From Warburgia ugandensis (lineage: Eukaryota; Streptophyta; Magnoliopsida; Canellales; Canellaceae): 64,000 bases of DNA. Numbering within the stretch: position 1 is the stretch's first letter; every line of letters starts with the position of its first letter. The translations under genes and the position numbers were made by a program. The stretch lies in NCBI GenBank assembly GCA_035236585.1, contig CP141139.1:37953217-38017216 (forward strand), given 5' to 3'. The notes below the pieces were generated by a model. It was not told the origin of the DNA, did not search any database, and worked only from the letters and a program-made list of their open reading frames with translations. Positions 23,439-35,990 of this stretch are shown piece by piece.

Positions 23439-26400
23439 TGATATATTTAGAAATATTACTTACATACCTCTACATTTATCACATTTTAACCCCAAAGATT
23501 ACTTAATTATAATTAATTAGGGTCAATTATACTATTTTGCAGGTCTAAGGTACAAACAAAAATGTACAAAATTATCAATTTTACCTCTAAAAGAGAAATA
23601 TCACCTTCCAAGCTACATTATGGACCCAAACCTATCAAAAATAAAGGTTCAAAATGATTATTGGGTGTCATTGTCAAAGTCAAAGTGGTCAAAAATACTA
23701 TGCACAACTCCTATTCAAATGAGGGTGAAAAGGTGCTGAATTCCATATCCATGCATCCATGCATATATTTCATGACCATAAGAAGCTTATGAGAGAAGTT
23801 CAATTCACATATAATAAAAACTTCTTAGAAATAAAAGAAGAATGGGACCCACATGAAGACTTTTGACTTATTTTCTCTCTCCTGCTCAACCAATGATTGG
23901 ATGTCTTATTCATGCAAGGTATTGAAGCACAATTGATCTACATGAAATACATGAAGATATCTTTAAGGAATCAAGGTCATTCATTCTAGGGCAATCCAAT
24001 CCAATGGTGTAGAGAAAATGAAGCTTAAGGAAGATTACATGTCATAAAGGGATCTCATCCATTCAAGTAAGAGTAAGCTTGGTCCAAGGGCCATGAATGA
24101 AGTATTAGAAAGATCAAAACCCTAGCCGCCTTTCATATCTTGAAAAGTCAACCCAAAATCCTAGGAAAGGAAGATCTCAACCACTCATCTTCATCCAATT
24201 GTCCATGCCTCCCTTTAGGACTTTCTAATTTTGAAACCCCCCTTGATTCACTTTGCCTACTTTTCTTTTATCTCTTTCCTTTCCCACTTATTCCATTTTC
24301 TCCCTTGACCTTTCCTCTTTCTTCATTTTTTTATTTCCATCTTATTCCCACCTACCTTACATTCCACATCCATATATGACAATCACGTCCCATATAGCCA
24401 TCCATTCCCTTCTAATTAAAGTGGCTTAATCTTAACCATTCAAGCCCCTCCATGAGTTCCACACTAAAAATCTATAAATATAGGTGTTTTGAATGACTCA
24501 AGGATCTTTCAACTTTTCCTAGAGTTCAAGGCTAAATCAAAGAAGAAATAAAGGGAGGAAGATTACCCTTGCCCAAGCTCCTTTCAAGCTTTCATGGTTT
24601 AAATCCTTTGGAGATAAAGGTAGGGTCTTAAACTAAGTTCTAATTTCTTTCTTTCTTATTTTCTTTTCCTTTCTCTACTATACTCTATATATTTCCTTCA
24701 CCTTCTTGTCGAATGCATTCATATAGATTTTGCTTACTTGGATTGTTAATGTAGCTATATGCATCCCCCATATAGTTGCATGCATGACTTAAGTTATACC
24801 TTTCCTTAGTTTTGCATATTAATGTTCCTTCTTTCCTTGATTCATAGTTCATGTTTGACATAGTTGTTTGCTTCATCTTAGAGTAGTTTAGATACATATC
24901 CATATTTCCCTTCAATTTAATTTAATTTAGGACTGCATGCATTAGGACCTATGATTTTCAACACATTGCACCCAATTTTGGATGATGTGACTTTTTCAAG
25001 TTTGCATGCATGACATCTTAGCATCATGCTTAGGTTGCATTCATGAAAGTTTTAGGAGTAAAACTTGTTTCCTGGGGTTGTCTTTTACTTTGTAGATCTT
25101 GTTTGTAATATAACTTTTCTTTTAGCTCCTTTAGTTTTCATATTTTAAGCACTTTCCTAATTTAGAGGTACGTTAGTTTCTAATTTTAGATTCCATGTTT
25201 AGAACTTAGATTGCTGATTTTTAGTTTTAGTAACTTATTAATTCTCTTTTCATTCATCTTAAGAATGGTTTAAGATTAATTTAGGATGATTTTAGAAGCT
25301 AGTTGCATGGTAGATTCTTAAATCTAGCACATTCATAGGTTAAAAGTTGCACTTTCCTAATTTAGAAACCCATGTTTGACTTAGTTTGATTTTGTATTTC
25401 CCTTTGCATACTTTCTAGGATTAGTTTAGAAACATTATGCATGTTAATTTAATAGATTTAGAAGGTTATGCATATCATTGTAGATTCATGCATCTTAATT
25501 GCATATAGTGTAAGCATTCCACCTTCATTCTATAATCACACATACACACCCATGCATGGTTGCACACATGGATTCTTCCATGCTAGGTCTTGCATTCCTC
25601 ATTTGTTCTCATTCCATTATCTATCATTATTTCACTTTCCTTCACTCACACACCTTCTTACCATGTTTCTAAGTCATCCAATTTCTAATTTCATACAATT
25701 TCTATCTTCGTGTCCACCCACCCATGCTCTAATTTCAAAATTCATGCATCTTCCCTTTCTCTTCTTCTAATTACTTTTTTATGGAGTTGGAATAAGAAAA
25801 ATTAAAGGATTCTTATGTCATTTTAAGACATTAAGGAGACTTTCTAATTTCTTAATTTAAGGTTGAGGAAACATGCAAATCCATCCACAAAGCCAAGCTG
25901 GTTCCTAGTTAAGGGTTTCGTGTTGGAGGGTAAAGATACACCATGTATCTATTTCTCACTTCATCTCCTAAAGCTCAAATTGGTTAGTCCCAAAACAAAG
26001 GTCATTGTCTCCAATTTGTTTTCTTTTTCTTCTATTTCATCTTTAAAGTAAGAAGCCTCTTCTATGGTTCAATATTTTTAAAGATGAATGACTTATAATC
26101 TTCTCTTTATCTAAACTCTCAAAGTTGCCCTCTTTTTAAAGATTCCATTTTGGGAAAAATGTAGTAACCTTTTCTAATTCCTTTTTTCATCATTCTTCTT
26201 TCTTTCTAGGTGGTAATTATTTAGGAAAAAGCATTAGGGCTCCTCTTTTCTTGGTTGCATTAATACTTCATTCCTAAGATTCATTGGATGGGATTTGTTG
26301 ATTTCTGGCATATTGGGATAAGGACATGAGAATAGCTTCATGGTAACTTTAGCGTATTTTTGGTTAAGGAGAAGCGTACAAGCTCCTCTTGAATGACACA

Positions 26401-27114
26401 ATATGTGAGCCTTACAATAAAATTCAAGCCCAGATTTGAAGAACCCTTATTTGTTTCTTTTATTTGCTTTCCTTCCATTACTTATGTAACAAATCCTTAT
26501 AATTTTTTATTTGCTTATTAATGAAAGAAGTCTTTTTATTTTCTTAGTTACTTCATTCTTTAGTTAGCTATAGTTTTAAAAGTTAATTTAATTCTTAGTT
26601 AGTTGTGATTTTAGAAAGTTTCCTTTTCTAGTTAGTGGTAATTTAGAAAGTTTCCTTAATTTTAGTTAGTGTAGTTTTAGAAAGTCTTGTCTTATTTCAT
26701 TGCTTTATTTTGATAGTTTCCTAGTTTCTTTAATTGATTACTTTCTAATTTAGGATTTACTTTCTAGTTGCTTAGTTAGCTTAGTTGTTTCTTGTTATTA
26801 AGTTTGTTTTCCTACTTAGATAGTAGTTTAGTTTAGTTGTTTAATTTAATGGTTACTTCTTAAATTAGTTGTTTCCTTTTTAGTTAGTTCCTTGTTTCTT
26901 TATTTTATTCACTTACTTTATTTCTTTACTTTTCTCGTTATTAGTTTTAAATAAAAATTGTCCTTCTCTTAAATGCTTGGATAGGTTACAATACGACAAC
27001 TTAAATACTATTTAATTCTATTGATTAAAGAATTTTTATGGGATCGACCAATATTTGCCGCTTCTATACCCCAATATAGCCATGCACTTGCAGTAATTAT
27101 TAAGATGCATCACA
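23439..27114 (+). mobile_element. LTR C, same family as LTRs A and B, most complete copy
   Basis: It begins TGATATATTTAGAAATATTA and ends ATGCATCACA. Shared blocks with A and B include TGGACCCAAA, GTCAAAGTGGTCAAAAATAC, the TATA at 24,472 and GGGAGGAAGATTACCC. Its tail, TTTATGGGATCGACC with TATACCCCAATATAGCC and CATGCACTTG, defines the LTR end also seen in inverted fragment D. No clear TSD (CGAAG left, AATGT right). It is about 3.68 kb with no coding potential. It sits inside segment T. Confidence 0.72.
24472..24480 (+). promoter_or_regulatory. TATA box of LTR C
   Basis: CTATAAATA, about 80 bp upstream of a purine-rich leader, aligned with those of LTRs A and B. Confidence 0.6.
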
Positions 27115-27794
27115 AATGTCTTCTATCTTACAAAGATAAAATCATACTAGTGGGTGTTAGCTATGAGAAAGTCCTAATATGATGATAATTCCAACATGAC
27201 AAGCCATAGTTATGCATAAGTCCTAAGGTGACGATGACTCTAATCATGCAGACCCCATCATGAAAGTCCCAATAAGATAAAGATTTTGGCTAGATATCCT
27301 TACTTTTATATCATGATGTGTATGAAAATGACATGCCAAGACTATGATAGAATTAAACCTTAAGCCCTTTTAAAAGTCAACTAGTGAATGGCTAGATGCA
27401 TGAATTCTCCTCTAACATCAAATAGCTAAATGAATGCAAAATATATACCCTATATTGTTATGCATCTCCTAAAAATGTGTGGAAAAAGGATCTACCTATG
27501 CCTAAAAGATAAAAGAGAAAACATGTCAACATTACACTTAGAACCAAACAAAGAGGCTTCAAATGTTATACACTCTTATCAAGTCAAGGTAGCATATTGA
27601 AAGATATTTTCTAAATCATTGGTCAACTCATTTTGTAAACTAAATCATCAACAAAATCATGTTGTAGAATTGACTCCTATTAGGTTTTGATCCAAAGTCA
27701 AAACTAATGCATACAAAAAAAAACAATGAAGCCATAGATTCACTCTTGGTTATACACTACCAACCTCCAATCAACTACCTTATCTTAGTATGTG
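27115..27794 (+). mobile_element. Right part of segment T with array 4
   Basis: Non-coding. At 27,150-27,290 units with AAGTCCTAA or AGTCCCAATAAG and GATGACTCTAATCATG repeat. The reverse complement of two of these (CTTTATCTTA and GTTAGAGTTATTCATTACC-type sequence) occurs at 33,860-33,930. The remainder shows nothing recognisable. Confidence 0.45.
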
Positions 27795-29496
27795 TGTTAT
27801 GAGTGTTCAAAATTGTATAAAAACCACCCAATTAGTTGCCCATGTATTATAACTTATATTGTTAAATTAGAGTTTTGGCTAAAAATTATAACACATACAT
27901 TTCTAACCTAATAAAATAAATATTTGACAATTTACAGGGCCAAAAGCTAATCCTAAATAAGTATGTGAATAATCATATTTATTTTGGATTTAATTAAATT
28001 TTTTGACCTTTTGTAGGAATCGAGACGGTGATCCAATGGTTGAGATCAACAAGATCAAGATCAAAGTAAAGAGTTGGGGCCCATTTCCAAAAGTCCAAGG
28101 TGTAATCAAGGGTCAAGATCATCTTTAAGATAAGTAATAGATGCAATTAGATGAGCCAAAGGTTTTTGAAATGGGCTCATGCACAAGCATGCAATTGCCA
28201 CCACCTTTGCCCAAAGCCACACTAACCACCTTAACCATATTATGCCAAAGGTCATAAGCTATGGAAGCCAACCAAATCAAGCCACCAAAGCCAATGATAT
28301 GAGTCATGAAGCCAGGCCCTCAAAGTGAGCTATTTGAACCACTCAAGTCAATCCACATGGCAACATACTATCGGAGGAAGAATTTCAAGCAATTTTACGT
28401 GTTAATTGGAAGGAAAATAGGATATGCATGCAAAGTGAACCAATGGGAAAGAACCACACCTTTCTCTCTCTCTCTCTCCCTTATCTCTTTATTTCCTTAT
28501 TTTTCCATTTATTTCCCACTTTCATAGGAGTTTCATGTGGAAACTAAAGAAGGAAGAGCTCCATGCCCTATTCCTACTTTGTAGGAGCTCTCATTCCATT
28601 TCCTCTTATCCTTCCACCTCATCCTTTCCTATTTGTTTATTTCTCTTTCTTTCCCTCTCTCTCAATCCATATTTATCTCACTTTCTAAATAATATTAAGC
28701 AATTTGCATAAAACTCCAAGAGAGTAGTTCCACACATAACTCCTACTTTGTAGGAGCTCCTCTCTCTATATCTTATATCATCCTACCTATCTCCTTTGCC
28801 ACCTCACCTCTTTCCTTCCTATTTTGGTAAACTTTTTTATTCTTTGGCCCACTAGAGATTAGATCTATTATAGATTAGCAAGAGATCAAAACAAAAAGGG
28901 AATCTCCAAGTGAATTAACTGTAAGAGACATTATAAAGACTGTTTGGTCGATAGTGGCTCACCATGCAGGGGTTGTAAGACTTTGGGATTAAGGTTATAT
29001 TTGTATTATTTATTTGCTTTAAAAGGAAGCCCATTGTGAAAAAGGCGGAAACGATTTTGGGCGAAGGTTTTCAATGCATAAAACCTTTGCTTCAAAACTC
29101 TTCAACACACAATCCTTCAACCCTTTTTAAAAAGCCTCCACTCCTCCCTCCTTAAAAGTCTTGCTTTTCCTTCTTTATTCTAGCTTTAAGCACTATTCAT
29201 GAAGGTTGTTTTTCCTAGTTTTCCTTCAAGGAGTTTAGGTTAGCATCTTACCTAGTTTTCCTTGCATTTGCTTTCAATTCTTTATCCTTTACTTATTTTC
29301 CTTGCTTTTGCTCCAATCCTTGCCTTCATATTGTTAGATGTCCTTGCTCATTCATCAAGGATCCAAGTTCATTCTTCTCTGATAGTGATAGTCAAGAGAA
29401 GAGGAAACTTGGATTGTTGATCTCCCTCTTTGATTCACATGTTTTGCTCCTTTAGATCCATCTAGTTTTACGCATTGTTGTGTATTATGTATTATG
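27795..29496 (+). mobile_element. LTR F, left part
   Basis: It starts TGTTATGAGTGTTCAAAATT, related to the start of the TR-GAG LTR (TGTTAAGTGTTCAATTTT). It shares ACCACCCAATTAGTTGCC and TTTTGACCTTTTGTAGGAAT-type blocks with inverted LTR G. It is interrupted at 29,496 by G and resumes at 32,673. Confidence 0.65.
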
Positions 29497-32400
29497 TGTT
29501 GTGATTTTTAAGTAAAACTTACAAGCGCATGAATCAATTATAGTATTCTCATGTGAGGAGGTTGATCTCACAAGGAATAGAATGAATGTGATGCTAGTAG
29601 TCCCTACTTTAAACTATCTAAACTAGCCAAAATTAATAAGATTTTTAACCTAAACTAAGAATGAAAATTGACACATGAAAATGGAAATTATTCAAAACTA
29701 GAAACATGGTAAATTTAAAAACTTTCCTAAAATACACTTTCTAAAAATAACATTTTTCTTAAATTAAAAAATTTCTAAATTTATGACTTTCCTAAAGTGA
29801 AACTTTTCAAAAATTCAATTTTTAACAACTTTCCTAAACATGAAATTAAGAAACTAACCTAAGGAAACTTGCACTAATCAATTACTTTGCAAATCCTAAA
29901 GCATGCAATCTTATTTTAACATTAACTAAGCAATCTTAAAATCTAGTTAGGTTCTTAAAAATTCAAGTGAACATAAAAAGCATGGTACTAGAAATTAAAC
30001 AAAACAAACCATGAAAAGAAATTCCAGCAGCATAGTAGTTGAATCATTCACTGAATAGAAAATGTAAAACATGAAATTAATCAATTCTAATGTAAGTAAG
30101 CTATCAAGAATGTAAACTATTAACTGCTAAATACCAACATGAATTGAAAATTCCAATAAACCTTATTGAATTAGATGAAAATCCATTAACATAGAGTTCC
30201 AATACATGTAATGCAAATCTGAAGTTAAAATCCTATTACAATGAACTTCACTTGATCTTCATCCACCCACAACTACAAGCTAATCCTTCTTCAATTATTC
30301 CAACTATCAATCATTAAGCGTGCTTAAAATCAAAGGAAAATTCTATTAGAAACTCAAGGCAATCTTAAAGAACTCTAAGGAAAGCAAGAAAAGATTTCAA
30401 TGAAACAAAAAGAGATCTAAAGGCAATGAAAAATAAGGACAATGATTAGATTCAAGGCGACTTCTCTTAGCAGTCACTTCAAGGGAAAATCAACTTGGAT
30501 CTTAATCAATAAGCAAAGAAGAACAATAGAATAGAAAAGAATGAACTAACAACAATAGAAGTAAAGTTCAAGTAAAGAAAAGAAAAATTAAAAGGGAACC
30601 AACCAACCTTTGAAAGAAGAATTAAAAGACCAAAGTTAGGTGTGGAACACTTGAGGTGATGCTCACACACCTTGGGAAAGTGTAGTATCCACCGAAAAGA
30701 GAGAAAGACCAAGTAAAACAATGGAAAAAGGAAGCTTAGGAAGAAGACATCCTCCTCCAAGTGTAGGAGGCTTCTTTTTCCTGAGAGAAAAAGAGCCCCT
30801 TAAGTCATGTTTATGCTGGCCTTTTATAGTTTTTCTCCTATTTTTCATAGGGTGTCCTTATAATAAGGTGTGGTGGGGATCAAAACATGCAATTTTGGAT
30901 GGATAAGACAAGTGTGAAGCTAGGGTTTGTAAAAAGGAAATAAGGTGGATTGGTGGCTACCCTTTAAGAAGTGAAGGAGGGGAGGTTCCTACTTTTTAGG
31001 AGGAGGCATCCCCCTTAGGAAAAAAGCATGGAAATCCCTTTAAAAATGGAAAGTTAGGTGGGGGGATGAGGTAAGAGAGAGGAGGAGATAATGGGAGAAA
31101 ATAAAGTGGTGAGAAAGGATAAGAAAGCAAGATAAGGTGAGGATATTTGATTGGCTATGTAGTTTTCGAAGATGTTGGGATTGGTTCGGTGGTTTGAATG
31201 GGAGTTTAGGAAGATGGAGGAGTCTTGGAATGGTAGGACTCTTAAATGGAAAGTCAAATTCGCGGTGCTATTTGGTGATGATGTGGAAAGTGATAAAAAG
31301 GTGGAAAAAACATGGGTCTCTTCCTATTGGTCCACATGCCAACCTATCCTAATGAATTTTTCCTTAATTTCCTTTAAAATATCTCTTAAAATCTCATGGA
31401 TAATCCTCTTGATTTTTCTCTAATCCTAGCATTCTATTTAGCTTAGCTTAATGGATTTGATGGTTAACTTTGAGGGCTCAATTAGCTAGGCTTCGTGGCT
31501 AGCTTAGATGGCTCTCTTAGCTTGCTTCATGCCTCTATCCCTTGGCTTAAGTGGATTGGTGGCTACCCTTTAGGAAGTGAAGGAGGGGAAGGTGCCCACT
31601 TTTTATGAGGCATCCCCCTTAGAAAAAAACATGAAAATCCCTTAAAAAATGGAAAGTTAGGTGGGGTGATGAGGTAAGAGAGAGAAGGAAATAATGGGAG
31701 AAAATAAAGTGGCAAGAAAGGATAAGAAAGATGATGTGGGGAAATTTGATTGGGTAGGTAGTTTCCTAAGATGTTGGGATTGGTTGGGTGGTTTAAATGG
31801 GAGTTTACGAAGGTGGAAGAGTCTTGGAATGGTAGGACTCTTAAATAGAAAGTCAAATTCGTGATGCTATTTGGTGATGAGGTGGAAAGTGATAAAAAAA
31901 AAAAAGGTGAAAAAAAATGGAAAACATGAAAAATAGAAGGGTCTCTTCCTATTAGTCTAGATTCCAACCTGTCGTAATGAATTTTTTTATTAATTTCCTT
32001 CAAACTGTCCCTTAGAATCTCATAGATAACCCTCTTGATTTTTATCCAACCCTAGCCTTCTATTTAGCTTAGCTTAATGGCTTTGATGGTTAACTTTAAG
32101 GGCTCCATTGGCTAGGCTTCATGGCTAAATTAGATGACTCTCTTAGCTTGACTTCATGACTCCATCCCTTTGCTTGAGTGGCTTGAATTTCTTAGCTAGT
32201 CACCTTGTTCATGGCTTGAATTTGGCTAAGGTAGCTTGAATGACTCCCATACAAAGGTGGTGGAAATGCAAGCTTTGCTTTATGGGTCCACTTTGGCCAC
32301 CTTTAGCTCCTTTGATTGCATCGATTGCTTGTCCTAAGGTTATCTTGACATTTGGATTGATGACTTTTAGACTTTTATTCAATCTTTTGATCTTGATCTT

Positions 32401-32667
32401 CAATGTTCATTTTAATCTATCTTAATCATTGGATTACCATCTCATTTCTTACAAAAAGTAAAAACTCTAATTAAATTCTAGAAAAATATGACTAATCATA
32501 TACTTACCTCAGATAAGCTCTAGACCTACAAAATATCAAATTTTTGGGTCATTAGGTAAAAAAATAGGTGTTACGAATTTTGATCAAGAATCCTAATTTA
32601 CCCCTATAAGTTGTAACACATGAGTAACTAATTGGGCTATTTTTATGAAAAATTAAATACTTATCGT
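29497..32667 (-). mobile_element. Inverted solo LTR G with TSD TTATG, inserted in LTR F
   Basis: Read on the minus strand it begins CGATAAGTATTTAATTTT (TG mutated to CG) and ends AAAAATCACAACA. The 5 bp on each side (29,492-29,496 and 32,668-32,672) are TTATG. It matches LTR F in antisense: ATAGCCCAATTAGTTACTC, and GATCCAAGTT in the leader. No gag or pol is present. Two 606-bp tandem copies (30,945 and 31,551) lie inside. ORFs here are spurious. Confidence 0.78.
30945..32180 (-). repeat. Tandem duplication of about 606 bp inside LTR G
   Basis: Both units start GTGGATTGGTGGCTACCCTT (30,945 and 31,551). They share TTAGGTGGGG, GATGTTGGGATTGGTT and AGTCTTGGAATGGTAGGACT, diverged by scattered substitutions and small indels. 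Confidence 0.88.
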
Positions 32668-32672
32668 TATGA

Positions 32673-33536
32673 TTTTAAATTTTGGTGTGATTTGGTACTG
32701 AGTCAATGAAAATCTTTGAGTATTCTTGTTAATGATTGTTTCTAGTATCATAATACTTTAGATTTGATTGGTTATCTTCCATGAAAGTTGTTGATTCAGT
32801 TACTTATTTATGCTTGATTTATTTAATTTTCTTAAATGCTTGACCCTTAACTTTGGTGCCTTGTTTCCAGCCATCTAAACATCTCAATTACTTAAATCTT
32901 TAGGAACCCATTTAGTTTACTTGGTTGTTTATTCAATGCATAGCTTAGATTGCATGATTAATTGCATTTAAAGCATCAAATATGACCACTTTTGGACCTT
33001 AGAACCATGCATACAGTCCATGGATCATGCACATAGAACTTGGGCTAGTTTTTATTGATTTTGTTTGAACTTATTTGCTTATTCTTATTTTAATAGTTGT
33101 TGTTTAGTTTATCTTTATCTTAGTTTAGATTTAGAAAGTCTCTTATTTGAATTTTAGAAAGTTCTATTTTTAGCAAGTTTTAGATTAGGAAAGTTTCTAT
33201 TTTAAGTAGTTTCCTAAGTTTAGTTACTTAGTTAATTTATTCTAAGTTGTTGTAGTTCCTTGTTTGAATTCTTGTTAGTTAGGTGAGTTTATATTTTCAT
33301 TATTTAGCTTATTTCTTAGCAAATTTTCATTAGTTACAATTTATAATTTTGTGCATGTTTTACATTATATGTGTTTACATTCCTAGATAAATTAATTCTT
33401 TCTTGTTTGGGTAAGATAAACAAGTTAAATAAGATCCATCCAAAATACATTTCCATGAGATTCCTTGTGGGATCGATCTCCCTGGTGTGCTTATACTACA
33501 ATAGATTTGTGCCTTGGCAAGTTAAAGTAAAACACA
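32673..33536 (+). mobile_element. LTR F, right part (LTR tail)
   Basis: Resumes after the TTATG duplication. It has repeated TTTAGAAAGT and TTAGTTAG motifs, then CTTGTGGGATCGATCTCCC and GTAAAACACA, the tail style of this LTR group. Confidence 0.6.
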
Positions 33537-35500
33537 AAATAGTGTGTATGTATTCAATAGTCAAAGAATTGTCCATACGCATTCAGCTATTAATGAATGT
33601 AATTAACGGCTACAAGTAACTAAGAAATGTAATCATAATACTAGATTTAACTTAATCAATGTACTCATAATCATTTGATATATAGTGAAATATATATTTA
33701 AAAAGGTCTTTCTCACTAAGGTAATCAGCCCATATGTTTCATCTTTTGTGGTTGCTTGCATCATGAGGATATGAGTGGCATCCATTGCTATAGTCCTTAT
33801 TCTTTTAGGAGGCTTCTTGATAGGACCTACATGGTTGGAACCATCTTTATCTTATAGCTTATACACAGCTAAGGCCCATTAGGTTAGAGTTATTCATTAC
33901 CTTAGGACTTTTTTGCACTAGGTTTGAATCACCAACTTTTCATGAATTATTCATGTACTATAAAACCTTGCATTGCCTTCTTTGCATGAATTTTAAGTAT
34001 GATTGGGTAGCTATCACTTTTGCATGGAAGTTAGCCCCTTTGCATCGGATAATCACCACCCTTGCATGTATTACTTATATCGGATGGAAGAGCTATCACC
34101 TTTTCATGGGATGACCGTCACCTTTGCATGGCCAGCTTTTGAATGGATTACTCACATGGCTATCACCTTTGCATGGATTATGTTGGCTTGGACTATTTGC
34201 ATGGCTACCACCATTGCATATATTAATTACATGGGTCTAACCACCTTTGGATTTAGGCTAGATCAATCTTGACCCTTAAACTAGACCATGGTCCTTAAGC
34301 TAGATCTATCACAAACCTCATGTTGGATCCGCAGCTATTGGATTTGGTTCGGGCTAGATCGATCACAACCCTTATGCTAGATTCGCAACTCTTAGATTGG
34401 GTTTAGGCTAGATCAATTTTGACCATTATTCATGATCCTTACTCTAGATCAATCTCCAAACTTGGGTTAAGTTTAGGCTACATCAATTTTAACCCTTAAG
34501 CTAGATCGATGACACCACTTTTGATTTGTTTTAGGCTAGATCAATCGTAACCCTCAGACTTTAAGTGACATTTAAGATCCAAGGTCCTTTTATTCTAAAG
34601 TGGGTCAAATTGGTTGTTTTAAAAATCTTTCAAAGACTCCTATTTGGCTTGAGATTTTAGAGCTAAAGAATAAAGAAAATGCTAAATATACTCTCCAAAG
34701 TGAGAACATTTGGATACCATGTGTTGTGGAGCCCATCTTTGTGTGCTCTAACTCATTTGTATGATTGGTGGAGATTTGGATGAATAATGGATGATAAAAT
34801 ATGTAGATAGGATGATTGTAGCATCACTATTTATTGACAAAGTTTGTAATTAATCTGTTTTGAATTACACCTTTTCAGATGTTAGAATCCTCAAATCCGC
34901 ATGCTTTTTCATCCATTACACATCCAAAGTACGATCAAATGAATGAATGAGTCAAATCATGCAAATTTGAGCTCCACAAAAATGCTATCCAAACGCTCTC
35001 ACACGTAGCGTCTAATTAGCATTCCTCGAGAATAAAAGTAGCACCCTTCTCATCTTAAGACTGGGCCCTTCAATTGTTTTATATCTAACATCCTTTAAGA
35101 AACCCATGTAATTGGGAACTTCGAGAGTTAGAAAAGGAGGCGGCACCCATTTCAACATGGGATGGGGGCTACTTATTGTCTGCTTATATGAAGTTTCCCT
35201 TTTCTCAGGAGTTTTGATTTACAAAAGGAAATCGGGGACTTAAGATTTTTCCGAAGAATTTAAAAAGGTGCACCCTCTTTGTTTTAGAGTGGGGCCCACC
35301 ACTTACTCGAATTTAATAGAGCACTTAACATCCCAGAGAGGAGAATCAACAGGAAAAAGGGTACCATAGCACTGAGCATCCTAAAGAAGAGATGAATAGA
35401 TAAAAACAACATGGCACTGAGAATCCTAGAAAGGATGATGAACGTGAAAAAACAACCGTCACAGAGAGGAGGATGAATATGCGACGAAGCATGGACTTTT
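33537..35500 (-). mobile_element. Segment T' (inverted copy of segment T) with arrays 4', 3', 2', 1'
   Basis: Reading along the plus strand: array 4' at about 33,860-33,930, array 3' at about 33,960-34,245 (GCTATCACCTTTGCATGGAT units), array 2' at about 34,250-34,570 (TTTAGGCTAGATCAAT and AAGCTAGATC units), and array 1' at about 35,300-35,470 (GCACTGAGCATCCTAAAGAA and GCACTGAGAATCCTAGAAAG units). Each is the reverse complement type of arrays 4, 3, 2 and 1 of segment T, in exact mirror order. A MITE interrupts it at 34,674. No coding potential. Confidence 0.6.
34674..35027 (+). mobile_element. Foldback MITE, probably Mutator-like or hAT-like
   Basis: The ends form a long imperfect terminal inverted repeat of about 80 bp. 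The left end reads ATGCTAAATATAC, then GTGAGAACATTTGGATACCA and GTTGTGGAGCCCA. The reverse complement of the right end reads ATGCTAATTAGAC, then GTGAGAGCGTTTGGATAGCA and TTTGTGGAGCTCA. Flanks share AGAATAAA (34,666-34,673 and about 35,029-35,036), an 8- to 9-bp duplication. It is about 354 bp with no ORF. Confidence 0.72.
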
Positions 35501-35611
35501 ACTACATTTGTTAAGGAACTTGGGCAGAACAAAAGAATCTAGCACCAAGAAAGAAACTCTCTTCTCCACAAATCCCTCGTGAGCCTGCTTCTTTCCTGTC
35601 TCTCTATATTT

Positions 35612-35990
35612 TCTCTATGTATACACCTTTGGATTTAGGTTAAGGGGAGGGAGATTGTAAATCTTAGTGTGAAGTGGTTTACATGCGACAACCGCCCGGA
35701 TTTTGTGATACGTCTCATTCTAATTATGTATGCCAGCTCAATAAGGTAATTTACAGCCTTCGACAAGCACCCCAGGCATGGTTTACCAAGTTCACTTCCG
35801 ATTCTCTATGTATGTATGCACCTTTGGATTTAGGTTAAGGGGAGGGAGATTGTAAATCTTGGTGAAGTGGTTTACATTCGACAACCGCCCGGATTTTGTG
35901 ATAAGTCTCATCCTAATTATGTATGCCAGCTCAATAAGGTAATTTACAGACTTCGACAAGCACCCCAGGCATGGTTTACCAAGTTCAGTT
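35612..35990 (+). repeat. Tandem duplication of about 190 bp in copia RT
   Basis: CACCTTTGGATTTAGGTTAA, GGGGAGGGAGATTGTAAATC and the QPPGF coding segment occur at about 35,627 and again at about 35,820, close to identical. Confidence 0.9.
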
